Counted from the stretch's first letter, positions 1-5,731 are shown. The stretch is DNA of 7,494 bases from Flavobacteriaceae bacterium UBA3078 (GCA_002366675.1 DFBO01000219.1:4896-12389), one strand, 5' to 3'. A program made the numbers and translations. The notes: generated by a model from the letters alone, not told the origin.

Positions 1-341
1 GATTAAGCGATGGTGTTACAACGCCATTATTTTATCATCCAAACAGTTATGGTGTTTGGCATGGACATATAAGTGCGAGGAACATAAACAGACCTGGTTG
101 GGCTTATGTTAGTGAAGGTTGTTGCGAAACTATTGGAAAAAAAGAAATCTTTGCTATTAAATTAGATGGAAGTAATACCATAGAGAGATTTGGTTATCAT
201 CACGCAACTTATTCTGATGCTTACCAGCAAGAGCCACATGCTGTAGCAAATAGAGATGGTACAAAAATTATGTTTGCAAGTAGTTGGAATGGGTTGTTTA
301 CTTCAGAATACCCTCCAGCTTTTATAGTTGAAAAGAAATAA
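1..341 (+). CDS. C-terminal fragment of a PD40/TolB-like beta-propeller protein (5' end outside window)
   Basis: An open frame enters from the left edge (first full codon at base 3) and ends at TAA 339-341, giving 112 visible residues. The fragment has two propeller-blade-like strand pairs. Visible residues 48-57 (EIFAIKLDGS) and 85-95 (DGTKIMFASSW) resemble the PD40 pattern, in which a DG turn is followed by a hydrophobic strand ending in a small-residue/Trp segment. The stretch GHISARNINRPGW (21-33) and a His-rich segment around EPHAVANRDG (77-86) recall large secreted propeller proteins of Bacteroidota and Planctomycetota; this is family recollection, not a search. It ends in a short charged tail (VEKK) with no visible type IX secretion C-terminal domain. 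Signal peptide and N-terminal domains lie outside the window, so substrate and role cannot be stated. I am fairly sure of the coding frame and less sure of the family. Confidence 0.7.
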   Translation, partial: LSDGVTTPLFYHPNSYGVWHGHISARNINRPGWAYVSEGCCETIGKKEIFAIKLDGSNTIERFGYHHATYSDAYQQEPHAVANRDGTKIMFASSWNGLFTSEYPPAFIVEKK

Positions 342-372
342 GTACCTATTCATTTTTATATAGATGAAATCT

Positions 373-380
373 TATCTTTG
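373..380 (+). promoter_or_regulatory. Candidate Bacteroidota -7 element for the DUF4442 gene
   Basis: TATCTTTG matches the Bacteroidota -7 consensus TAnnTTTG exactly and sits 29 bases before the ATG at 410. No clear TTG/TTTG -33 element lies at the usual spacing upstream, so the call rests on one short motif in AT-rich DNA. Confidence 0.4.
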
Positions 381-409
381 AAAGACCTAATCTTATTAAT
401 TATATCTTT

Positions 410-865
410 ATGAATATAACTCCAAAAAAACTAAATGCATTTTTAATATTTAAATTACCAGCTGCTTATGTAACAGGAGTTCGAGCTAAGTACATTGATG
501 ATGTAAAATGTATTGTAACTGTAAAACATAGATGGATTAATCAGAATCCATTTAAATCTTTGTTTTGGGCAGTACAAGGTATGGCAGCCGAATTAACTAC
601 AGGTGCATTAATTATAAATAAAGTAAAGGCAAGTGGTGAAAATATAGCCATGCTTTTAGTTAAGAACGATGCTAGCTATTCTAAAAAAGCTACAGGAAGA
701 ATCACTTTTGAATGTTCTGAAGGACATTTGGTAGATGAAACTATTAAGAGTGCCATTGAAACAGGGTTAGGAAAACAAGTTACTTTAAATGTTGTTGGGA
801 AGAATTCAGAAAATATAGAAGTTTCAAGATTTAGTTTCACTTGGTCTGTAAAAGTTAGATCTTAA
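410..865 (+). CDS. DUF4442 domain protein, hotdog-fold (PaaI/thioesterase-like)
   Basis: This 151-residue cytoplasmic protein has no signal peptide or membrane segment and the usual length for stand-alone DUF4442 proteins. The family adopts the hotdog fold of PaaI-like acyl-CoA thioesterases, but its substrate is not established. Recognisable parts are a first strand around CIVTVKHRWINQNPF (34-48), the long central helix SLFWAVQGMAAELTTG (50-65) that would wrap in the hotdog sheet, and C-terminal strands at about 96-101, 123-130 and 138-149. The NP pair (46-47) and Glu61 in the helix are where related thioesterases carry active-site residues; that assignment is inference. ATG at 410 is the first start and lies downstream of a TAnnTTTG match. 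The next gene begins 58 bp later on the same strand without an obvious terminator, so co-transcription is likely. Confidence 0.85.
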   Translation: MNITPKKLNAFLIFKLPAAYVTGVRAKYIDDVKCIVTVKHRWINQNPFKSLFWAVQGMAAELTTGALIINKVKASGENIAMLLVKNDASYSKKATGRITFECSEGHLVDETIKSAIETGLGKQVTLNVVGKNSENIEVSRFSFTWSVKVRS

Positions 866-923
866 TTGTAACAAAAATCAACTTCTAGCAACTTATAAAA
901 GTATCAATTAAAAAATATAAATT

Positions 924-1724
924 ATGACAGCACACGAAATCGATTACAAAATATATGGTGAAGAAATGCAATTTGTAGAAATTGAATTGGATCCACAAGA
1001 AGGTGTTGTAGCAGAAGCAGGTAGCTTTATGATGATGGACGATGGCATAAAAATGGAAACCATTTTTGGTGATGGCTCAACAAAAAATAAAGGCTTTTTA
1101 GGTTCTGTTTTAGGAGCTGGAAAACGAATTCTAACAGGTGAAAGTTTGTTTATGACAGCCTTTTATAATACCCTTTCAGGAAAAAAGAATGTGAGTTTTG
1201 CATCACCATATCCAGGAAAAATTATCCCTATAGATTTAACGCTTTTTGGAGGGAAATTTATTTGTCAGAAAGATGCTTTTTTATGTGCAGCAAAAGGAGT
1301 GAGTGTCGGTATTGAGTTTAGTAAAAAATTAGGTCGAGGTCTTTTTGGAGGCGAAGGTTTTATTATGCAAAAGCTAGAAGGTGATGGTATGGCATTTGTG
1401 CATGCTGGTGGAACCATGGCTAAAAAAGAACTAAAAGCTGGTGAAGTTTTGAAGGTAGATACTGGATGTATCATTGGTTTTACGCAAGATATAGATTACG
1501 ATATCGAATTTGTTGGAGGTATTAAAAATACCGTTTTTGGAGGCGAAGGCTTGTTCTTTGCAAAACTACAAGGACCAGGAACTGTTTACATTCAATCCTT
1601 ACCATTTAGTAGGTTAGCAGACCGTGTTTTAGCTTCTGCTCCAAAAGGTGGAGGTAAAGATAAAGGAGAAGGTAGCATACTTGGTGGATTAGGAGATTTA
1701 TTAGATGGAGATAATAGATTTTAA
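924..1724 (+). CDS. AIM24 / TIGR00266 family protein
   Basis: This 266-residue protein belongs to the TIGR00266/AIM24 family, a beta-rich tryptophan-RNA-binding-attenuator-like fold. The bacterial members have no firmly established function; the name comes from a yeast mitochondrial protein. The N-terminal segment with EAGSFMMMDDGIKMET (31-46) is the family hallmark (an AG-x-hydrophobic-M motif). A glycine-rich insertion follows at about 49-75. Residues 138-163 and 202-227 form an internal repeat: each contains FGGEG, then three hydrophobic residues, then xKLxGxG and a hydrophobic strand. The last 25 residues are Gly-rich and end DGDNRF, probably a flexible tail. There is no signal peptide, so it is cytoplasmic or peripherally membrane-associated. 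The A-rich leader before ATG 924 suits Bacteroidota translation starts. It probably shares a transcript with the DUF4442 gene. Confidence 0.88.
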   Translation: MTAHEIDYKIYGEEMQFVEIELDPQEGVVAEAGSFMMMDDGIKMETIFGDGSTKNKGFLGSVLGAGKRILTGESLFMTAFYNTLSGKKNVSFASPYPGKIIPIDLTLFGGKFICQKDAFLCAAKGVSVGIEFSKKLGRGLFGGEGFIMQKLEGDGMAFVHAGGTMAKKELKAGEVLKVDTGCIIGFTQDIDYDIEFVGGIKNTVFGGEGLFFAKLQGPGTVYIQSLPFSRLADRVLASAPKGGGKDKGEGSILGGLGDLLDGDNRF

Positions 1725-1853
1725 CAAAATTAATCACTGTTAAAGTTTTGTTTAAATTTAAAAACAATCCTTTTTTTTATTAAATTTAGAAAACTAAAAT
1801 GATATAAAGCCTATAAAACAAATCTACTTTTTTTAACCTAAACTAAATTAATT
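1725..1853. other. AT-rich intergenic region before the 65-residue gene
   Basis: This 129-bp gap contains the perfect 12-bp palindrome TTTAAATTTAAA (1751-1762) and a run of eight T (1771-1778). A weak AT-only hairpin, TTGTTT (1748-1753) with AAACAA (1762-1767), precedes the T run and could act as a poor terminator for the AIM24 gene. I find no complete TAnnTTTG promoter element. TAAATTTA at 1781-1788 is a one-mismatch candidate. The segment TTTTTTTAACC (1829-1839) lies close before the next start. Confidence 0.35.
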
Positions 1854-2051
1854 ATGGCGAGAGCAATGTTTGAGTACACTAAAACTGTACTTAATAAAGT
1901 GAGTTTTGATGCTACGTTGTTTTGCAAAGAAGTACAAAAAGCCCTTCAACGATTATTACCTTATGAAATTGAAGAGTTAAAAGTTTTTATTCAATCTCTT
2001 GTACAGCAAAATCCTGACTTAAATCAATGTCTAATCTATTTGAAAGAATAA
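1854..2051 (+). CDS. Small hypothetical protein, 65 aa, helical
   Basis: I do not recognise a named family. The product is 65 residues with no signal peptide or hydrophobic transmembrane segment. It looks like two or three amphipathic helices: about 4-15, a longer one at about 18-32 with FCKEVQKALQRLL, and about 35-50 with EIEELKVFIQSLVQQ. A Pro-containing turn (PYE, 35-37) lies between them. It has two cysteines (Cys23 and Cys59). I recall similar short proteins annotated as hypothetical in many flavobacteria, but could not check this. Coding status is supported by an AT-rich leader with ATG at 1854 and by a strong rho-independent terminator starting a few bases after the stop. The helical, charged pattern would suit a protein-protein adaptor or regulator, but that is only a structural impression. 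Confidence 0.7.
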   Translation: MARAMFEYTKTVLNKVSFDATLFCKEVQKALQRLLPYEIEELKVFIQSLVQQNPDLNQCLIYLKE

Positions 2052-2057
2052 TAAAAT

Positions 2058-2085
2058 AAAAAGCGACCAACAGGTCGCTTTTTTT
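2058..2085. terminator. Bidirectional rho-independent terminator between the 65-aa gene and oxyR
   Basis: Arms AAAAAGCGACC (2058-2068) and GGTCGCTTTTT (2073-2083) pair perfectly over 11 bp around an AACA loop. A T-run continues to 2085 on the plus strand, and the A-run gives a U-tract for transcripts on the minus strand. The oxyR stop codon (2084-2086) overlaps the T-tract edge, so one hairpin ends both convergent genes. Confidence 0.92.
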
Positions 2086-3022
2086 ATTTTGGTAAAGGGC
2101 TTACAATTTCAACATTCTGAAAAGCAATGGCTCCTCTAATAATCCCAGAAATCACACTCTGCATAGCTTCAATAATTTGCATTTTAAGCTCGCTTTTATG
2201 ATAAATTAAACTAACTTCTCTAGCAGGACTAGGTTCGTTAAAATAGTGTAAATTCTCTTTGGCCTTTTCATTTAAATCTAAGGTATGTAAATATGGAAGT
2301 AAGGTCATTCCCATGCCTTCGTTAGATAATTTTACTAGAGTTTCAATACTACCACTTTCTAATTGAAAATGAGAATCAGCCTGATTTTTAAACGCTTTAC
2401 AAAGGTTTATAACGCCATCTCTAAAACAATGTCCATCTTCAAGTAATAGCATATCATCAATATCTAAATCTGAAACACTAATTTTTTGTTTGCTATGTAG
2501 TCTATGATGTTCTGGAATGTAGCCAACAAAAGGCTCAAAAAACAAGACACGTTCTATAATGTTTTCAGACTCTAAAGGCGTTGCTGCTATAGCCGCATCA
2601 AGATGCCCTTCGTTAAGTCTTGATATAATTTCTTCGGTTGTTAGCTCTTCAATTTTCAGCTTAATTTTAGGATATTTTTTTATAAATGCTTTTAAAAACA
2701 TAGGTAGAAGCGTAGGCATGATGGTTGGAATAATACCAAGTTTAAACTCGCCACCAATAAATCCTTTTTGCTGATCTACAATATCTTGAATCCTGTTAGA
2801 TTCGTTTACTATATTCTTTGCTTGAGTAACAAGTTTTCTGCCAACATCTGTTAATTCTATGGGTTTTTTACTTCTATCGAAAATTAAGACATCTAATTCG
2901 TCTTCTAATTTTTGAATTTGCATGCTTAATGTTGGTTGAGTAACAAAACATTTTTCAGCTGCTTTTGTGAAATTTTGATTTTCTGCAACTGCTAAAACAT
3001 AATACAATTGTGTAATAGTCAT
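2084..3022 (-). CDS. oxyR: OxyR, LysR-family hydrogen peroxide sensor/regulator
   Basis: This LysR-type regulator has 312 residues, close to E. coli OxyR (305). The N-terminal winged helix-turn-helix covers about residues 1-60, with the hallmark FTKAAEKCFVTQPTLSMQIQ at 18-37. A linker helix (about 62-85) leads to the periplasmic-binding-like regulatory domain (about 87-300). The diagnostic segment GHCFRDGVINLC (197-208) carries both redox cysteines, Cys199 and Cys208, with the spacing of the peroxide-sensing disulfide pair in E. coli. An upstream TTG at 3031 is in frame, but I chose ATG 3020-3022: it removes three residues and makes the cysteine numbering coincide with E. coli. Cys25 in the DNA-binding domain is an extra cysteine. 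The gene diverges from dps across 106 bp, the arrangement expected for a regulator controlling its neighbour and possibly itself. In Bacteroidota, OxyR is known to activate dps, katA and ahpCF; here only dps is adjacent. Confidence 0.93.
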   Translation of the reverse strand: MTITQLYYVLAVAENQNFTKAAEKCFVTQPTLSMQIQKLEDELDVLIFDRSKKPIELTDVGRKLVTQAKNIVNESNRIQDIVDQQKGFIGGEFKLGIIPTIMPTLLPMFLKAFIKKYPKIKLKIEELTTEEIISRLNEGHLDAAIAATPLESENIIERVLFFEPFVGYIPEHHRLHSKQKISVSDLDIDDMLLLEDGHCFRDGVINLCKAFKNQADSHFQLESGSIETLVKLSNEGMGMTLLPYLHTLDLNEKAKENLHYFNEPSPAREVSLIYHKSELKMQIIEAMQSVISGIIRGAIAFQNVEIVSPLPK

Positions 3023-3128
3023 ATCTATCAATTTAGACTATAAAAATATAAAAACTATCAATAAAACTTATAGTCATGACTGTTAATAATAGATTAAATT
3101 TGTAGTAAATAATAAAAAAGATAACATT
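3023..3128. promoter_or_regulatory. oxyR-dps divergent control region with CTAT/ATAG half-sites
   Basis: The sequence shows CTAT at 3025-3028, 3038-3041 and 3055-3058, and ATAG at 3070-3073 and 3089-3092. The inner pair forms ACTAT-N11-ATAGT (3054-3074), a dyad with the T-N11-A geometry typical of LysR-type operators. AGTCATGACT at 3072-3081 is a perfect 10-bp palindrome. ATAG and CTAT are the tetranucleotides of the E. coli OxyR site, but there they run ATAG-N7-CTAT; here the order is reversed and the spacing differs, so the match is suggestive only. The palindrome lies where the -33 element of the dps promoter should be, consistent with control by a bound regulator. Confidence 0.5.
3095..3102 (+). 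promoter_or_regulatory. Candidate -7 element of the dps promoter
   Basis: TAAATTTG fits TAnnTTTG exactly and lies 26 bases before the dps ATG at 3129. There is no TTTG -33 element at the expected 17-23 bp upstream; that position is taken by the AGTCATGACT palindrome. A missing -33 element suits an activator-dependent promoter. Confidence 0.5.
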
Positions 3129-3608
3129 ATGAATTTAAATAGTATTGGATTAGATCAAAATAAAACGAGAGAATTAGCAAAGGATTTAAATGACTTATTA
3201 GCTAATTTTCAAATATATTACCAGAATTTAAGAGGTATTCACTGGAATATTAAAGGAAAGCGATTTTTTGATTTGCATGTAAAATTTGAAGAGTTATACA
3301 CAGATGCTAATTTAAAAGTTGATGAAATAGCCGAGCGTATTTTAACTTTAGGAGAAACACCATTACATACCTTTGAAGATTATTCGAAACTAGTCAAAAT
3401 ACCAGTTGGTAAAAATGTTTCTCAAGATGAAAAGGCCGTTTGCTTAATTGTAGATTCTTTAGCTGGTTTACTGCAAATTGAAAGAAAGATATTAGAAAAA
3501 TCTGGTGATGCTAACGATGAAGGAACTAATTCTATGATGAGCGATTTTATTACTGAACAAGAAAAAACTGTTTGGATGATGAAAGCTTGGTTAGGAGAAA
3601 CAGTATAA
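3129..3608 (+). CDS. dps: Dps family ferritin-like DNA-protection protein
   Basis: This 159-residue Dps-type mini-ferritin has the usual family length. Such proteins form dodecameric shells that oxidise Fe(II) with hydrogen peroxide and store iron, protecting DNA from Fenton chemistry. The inter-subunit ferroxidase residues are visible: His38 and His50 (GIHW at 36-39, DLH at 48-50), Glu54 in the position of E. coli Asp67, Asp65 and Glu69 (DEIAE, 65-69). All five are offset by exactly 13 from E. coli Dps (His51, His63, Asp67, Asp78, Glu82). The N-terminus is short and has few lysines (MNLNSIGLDQNKTRELAK), so the Lys-rich DNA-binding tail of E. coli Dps is absent; this form may protect mainly by iron sequestration (inference). 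The start at 3129 follows an AT-rich leader. Divergence from oxyR indicates peroxide-responsive expression. Confidence 0.95.
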   Translation: MNLNSIGLDQNKTRELAKDLNDLLANFQIYYQNLRGIHWNIKGKRFFDLHVKFEELYTDANLKVDEIAERILTLGETPLHTFEDYSKLVKIPVGKNVSQDEKAVCLIVDSLAGLLQIERKILEKSGDANDEGTNSMMSDFITEQEKTVWMMKAWLGETV

Positions 3609-3631
3609 ATTTGATGTCATTTAAAACAAAT

Positions 3632-3669
3632 AAAAAAGCGACTAAATAATAAATTTAGTCGCTTTTTTT
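3632..3669. terminator. Bidirectional rho-independent terminator between dps and the DUF2141 gene
   Basis: Arms at 3632-3646 and 3654-3668 pair perfectly over 15 bp (AAAAAAGCGACTAAA with TTTAGTCGCTTTTTT) around a 7-nt loop TAATAAA. A T-run follows to 3669, and the A-run serves the opposite strand. It lies 23 bases after the dps stop and 15 before the stop of the convergent minus-strand gene, so it serves both. Confidence 0.93.
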
Positions 3670-3684
3670 GTAGAAATAGTTCTT

Positions 3685-4107
3685 TTAGAAACGAATATTA
3701 ATCTCCTTGTCTTCATTTAAAAGTTCAAATTTTGCATCAGTAAATGTTGGAGGTCCAAATAACATTGGGTTATTAGACATGCCATAAGATTCACTTGGCC
3801 TTCCGGTTGTATCAAAATCCATTTTCCCATTGTCATTAGAATCATGTAATACCATAATGGCATAATTTCCAGGAGTTATATCTTCAAAAGTAACCGTTAC
3901 TACGCCATCTTCTATTGTGCTTTTTGAGTTTTGAAGCCCTTTTCTTTTCATAAAAGTGTCTTCATTATGCAAACCAATTAACATATTTCCATCATCGCTT
4001 AAAGCGTTGTCAATTTTTACAGTAATACTGTAAGTTTCTATGTCTTCTTGAGAATGACTTAAAGTTGTAGATAAAACGAGTGATAAAATTAAAGCTAGTG
4101 TTTTCAT
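3685..4107 (-). CDS. DUF2141 domain protein, secreted
   Basis: The 140-residue product starts with a clear Sec signal peptide: Lys2, then the hydrophobic core LALILSLVLSTTL (4-16), with probable cleavage near residues 18-20 (SHSQ). The mature part is a DUF2141 domain (about 26-138), a beta-sandwich-like family of unknown function common in Bacteroidota and Proteobacteria. Its hallmark is visible: FEDITPGNYAIMVLHD (74-89), then DSNDNGKMD (89-97), then GRPSESYGMSNN (102-113). The DxNDNGxxD stretch resembles an EF-hand or dockerin calcium loop, so calcium binding is possible but unproven. There is no lipobox cysteine, so it is probably periplasmic or secreted. ATG at 4107 directly precedes the signal sequence. 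It converges on dps and diverges from the TRIC-like gene; neither context indicates a function. Confidence 0.88.
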   Translation of the reverse strand: MKTLALILSLVLSTTLSHSQEDIETYSITVKIDNALSDDGNMLIGLHNEDTFMKRKGLQNSKSTIEDGVVTVTFEDITPGNYAIMVLHDSNDNGKMDFDTTGRPSESYGMSNNPMLFGPPTFTDAKFELLNEDKEINIRF

Positions 4108-4346
4108 TTTGTTTATTTTTTGATTAATACATTACAAATGTCAACATAATCATCTAAGCTTAGAAAGAAACTTTACTCAATTGTAATTTTTGATATCTGA
4201 AATGTAGAAAATGAATAATATTAATCGGCTATTAAGTATAAAGAAGTCCTTCTTTTCTAGAAACTTATTGGTAAGATACTTTCTTATTGAATTCTTTTGT
4301 GTTTATTTTGTTTCATCTAAGAAATGAATTTTTAATAAGAAGGATT
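4108..4346. other. Divergent intergenic region (DUF2141 / TRIC-like gene)
   Basis: This is 239 bp of AT-rich DNA with no supported gene. It contains a short perfect inverted repeat, AAAGAAG (4240-4246) and CTTCTTT (4249-4255), and the AAGCTTAGAAAG tract near 4156-4168. I find no exact TAnnTTTG element for either gene. TTG at 4287 opens an in-frame extension of the TRIC gene that I do not accept as the start. A three-codon ORF, ATG at 4324 ending in TAA, lies just before the real start and is probably fortuitous. Confidence 0.4.
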
Positions 4347-4949
4347 ATGTTTTATGCCATAGACATTTTAGGAACGATTGCTTTTTCAATTTCAGGCGTA
4401 TTGGTTGCTTTGAGTAAGCGAATGGATCCTTTTGGAATTTTGATTATAGCCTTTGTTACAGCCGTTGGAGGTGGTACTCTTCGCGATATATTAATAGGAA
4501 ACACACCAGTAAGTTGGATGAATAACATGACTTTTACGTATGTGATAATTATTTCAACAGTTTTTGCAGTTGTATTTAGAAAAAAGTTAGATCGTCTTAG
4601 AAAATCGTTGTTATTGTTTGATACAATTGGTATTGGTTTATACACAGTTGTAGGAGTAGAGAAGGGGATTTCTGCTGGCTTAAATCCTATTATTTGTGTG
4701 GCATTAGGAACCATTTCTGCTTGTTTTGGAGGTGTTATTAGAGACATCCTTTGTAACGAAATACCAGTTATCTTTAGAAAGGAGATTTATGCTACTGCTT
4801 GTATAGTAGGAGGGTTTTCTTATTTTCTTATAAAAAAATTACCCATAGAATTAGATATGGCTTTTGTTTTAGCTGGATTAATTGTAATCTTAATAAGGTT
4901 ACTAGCTCTTAAGTTTAAAATTAGACTACCTAGTTTGTATAGAGACTAA
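4347..4949 (+). CDS. TRIC / UPF0126 family membrane protein (putative trimeric cation channel)
   Basis: From ATG 4347 the product is 200 residues, the usual length for bacterial UPF0126 (YicG/YadS-like) proteins, which are homologues of trimeric intracellular cation (TRIC) channels and are predicted to conduct K+ across the inner membrane. Seven hydrophobic segments are visible at roughly 4-22, 29-42, 63-77, 88-104, 113-130, 147-162 and 170-187. The family's internal duplication shows as paired Gly-Arg-Asp motifs: GGGTLRDIL (41-49) in the first half and GGVIRDIL (128-135) in the second, each breaking a helix beside the pore. I chose ATG over the upstream TTG at 4287 because it is preceded by a purine-rich AGAAGG (4338-4343) and removes 20 residues that do not belong to the first membrane helix. 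The stop overlaps the stop of the convergent cyclophilin gene. Confidence 0.9.
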   Translation: MFYAIDILGTIAFSISGVLVALSKRMDPFGILIIAFVTAVGGGTLRDILIGNTPVSWMNNMTFTYVIIISTVFAVVFRKKLDRLRKSLLLFDTIGIGLYTVVGVEKGISAGLNPIICVALGTISACFGGVIRDILCNEIPVIFRKEIYATACIVGGFSYFLIKKLPIELDMAFVLAGLIVILIRLLALKFKIRLPSLYRD

Positions 4950-5662
4950 TTAATTATTTCAACTTTTGTAATATAAATGTTGCTAAGTGGCCAATCTGCA
5001 ACGTCTGTTTTTTGAGTTGCTATTTTATCTACAACATCCATACCTTTTATAACTTTTCCAAAAATGGTATAATCGCCATCTAAATGGTGTGCGCCACCTT
5101 TTTGTTGTACAATAAAAAACTCGAAAGGTGAAGCTAGTTTATATGGATTATCAATTTCGCCACTAGGCATACTAATAACGCCTCTATCATGTTTAAAGCC
5201 TCTTTTGGTATCTGTTGGTAATAGATATCTGCCTATTTTATTGCGTTTTTTTGACACTTCTGGGTTATCTGAATTTCCAGCTTGAATAATAAAATTATTT
5301 ATCACACGATAGAATTGCGTGCCTTCAAAGTAGTTTTGTTTTGTTAAGTAAATAAAATTGGCACGATGGAACTTCGTTTCACTAAATAGCAAGAATTCAA
5401 TGTTACCAAAACTTGTGGTTATTCGAACTTTATTTTCTTTATTTTCTTTTTCATATTGAAGAAAAAATTCCATGACATTTTCGTCTGTTAATCGAAATGG
5501 GTCTTCTGTTTCAACTTCAGATATAGCTTGATTTTTAGGAATTGTATCTTTTTTAATTATTTTGGTTGTTTCTATATTTGAGGCATTCGTTTTTTTATCA
5601 GATTGTTTATCTTCACAATTCAATAAAATGAAACTTAAAAGTGTAAGAAAAATATATTTCAT
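4946..5662 (-). CDS. Cyclophilin-type peptidyl-prolyl cis-trans isomerase, lipoprotein
   Basis: The 238-residue product begins with a lipoprotein signal peptide: Lys2, a hydrophobic core at 3-14, then the lipobox LLNC with Cys16 as lipidation site. A low-complexity Lys/Thr-rich linker (about 17-58) tethers the catalytic domain (about 78-238), placing it in the periplasm or on the outer membrane. Cyclophilin signatures are ITTSFGNIEF (81-90), FYRVINNFIIQAG (117-129), GVISMPSG (161-168), FEFFIV (180-185) and HLDGDYTIFGKV (193-204). Arg119, Phe124 and Gln127 correspond to the catalytic Arg55-Phe60-Gln63 of human cyclophilin A. The cyclosporin-contact Trp121 is replaced by His193, as in many bacterial members. 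Acidic residues directly after the lipid cysteine (Glu17, Asp18) recall the Bacteroidota lipoprotein export signal but are not a clear match. Expected role: folding of envelope proteins. The gene is monocistronic, divergent from the Nudix gene. Confidence 0.92.
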   Translation of the reverse strand: MKYIFLTLLSFILLNCEDKQSDKKTNASNIETTKIIKKDTIPKNQAISEVETEDPFRLTDENVMEFFLQYEKENKENKVRITTSFGNIEFLLFSETKFHRANFIYLTKQNYFEGTQFYRVINNFIIQAGNSDNPEVSKKRNKIGRYLLPTDTKRGFKHDRGVISMPSGEIDNPYKLASPFEFFIVQQKGGAHHLDGDYTIFGKVIKGMDVVDKIATQKTDVADWPLSNIYITKVEIIN

Positions 5663-5731
5663 AAATTAATTTAGATGTTATATAATAATCGTTTTATTAA
5701 TAATTTAAGTTTAAATCTTTAAAAGAAAACT

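Noticed and set aside
1265..1474. Minus-strand ORF of 69 codons
   Set aside because: It lies wholly inside the AIM24 gene on the opposite strand, and its Pro/Ser-rich translation resembles no protein family.
2559..2774. Plus-strand ORF of 71 codons
   Set aside because: It is antisense to oxyR, with no leader or independent support.
3023..3031. TTG-started three-residue extension of OxyR
   Set aside because: The ATG at 3020-3022 gives the standard LysR N-terminus and E. coli-like cysteine numbering.
3023..3128. Canonical ATAG-N7-CTAT OxyR box
   Set aside because: I looked for the exact consensus on both strands and it is absent; only the individual half-site words occur, in reversed order.
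4287..4346. TTG-started N-terminal extension of the TRIC-like protein
   Set aside because: TTG is a rare start. The extra 20 residues are outside the family's usual N-terminus, and the ATG at 4347 is preceded by AGAAGG and gives the normal length.
4352..4747. Minus-strand ORF of 131 codons
   Set aside because: It is antisense to the TRIC-like gene, whose membrane-helix and GGG-RD motif evidence is strong; the antisense translation has no recognisable domain.
5663..5731. Promoter and operator signals between the cyclophilin and Nudix genes
   Set aside because: The 69-bp gap has only AT palindromes such as TTATTAATAA (5694-5703), expected by chance in this composition, and no exact TAnnTTTG.
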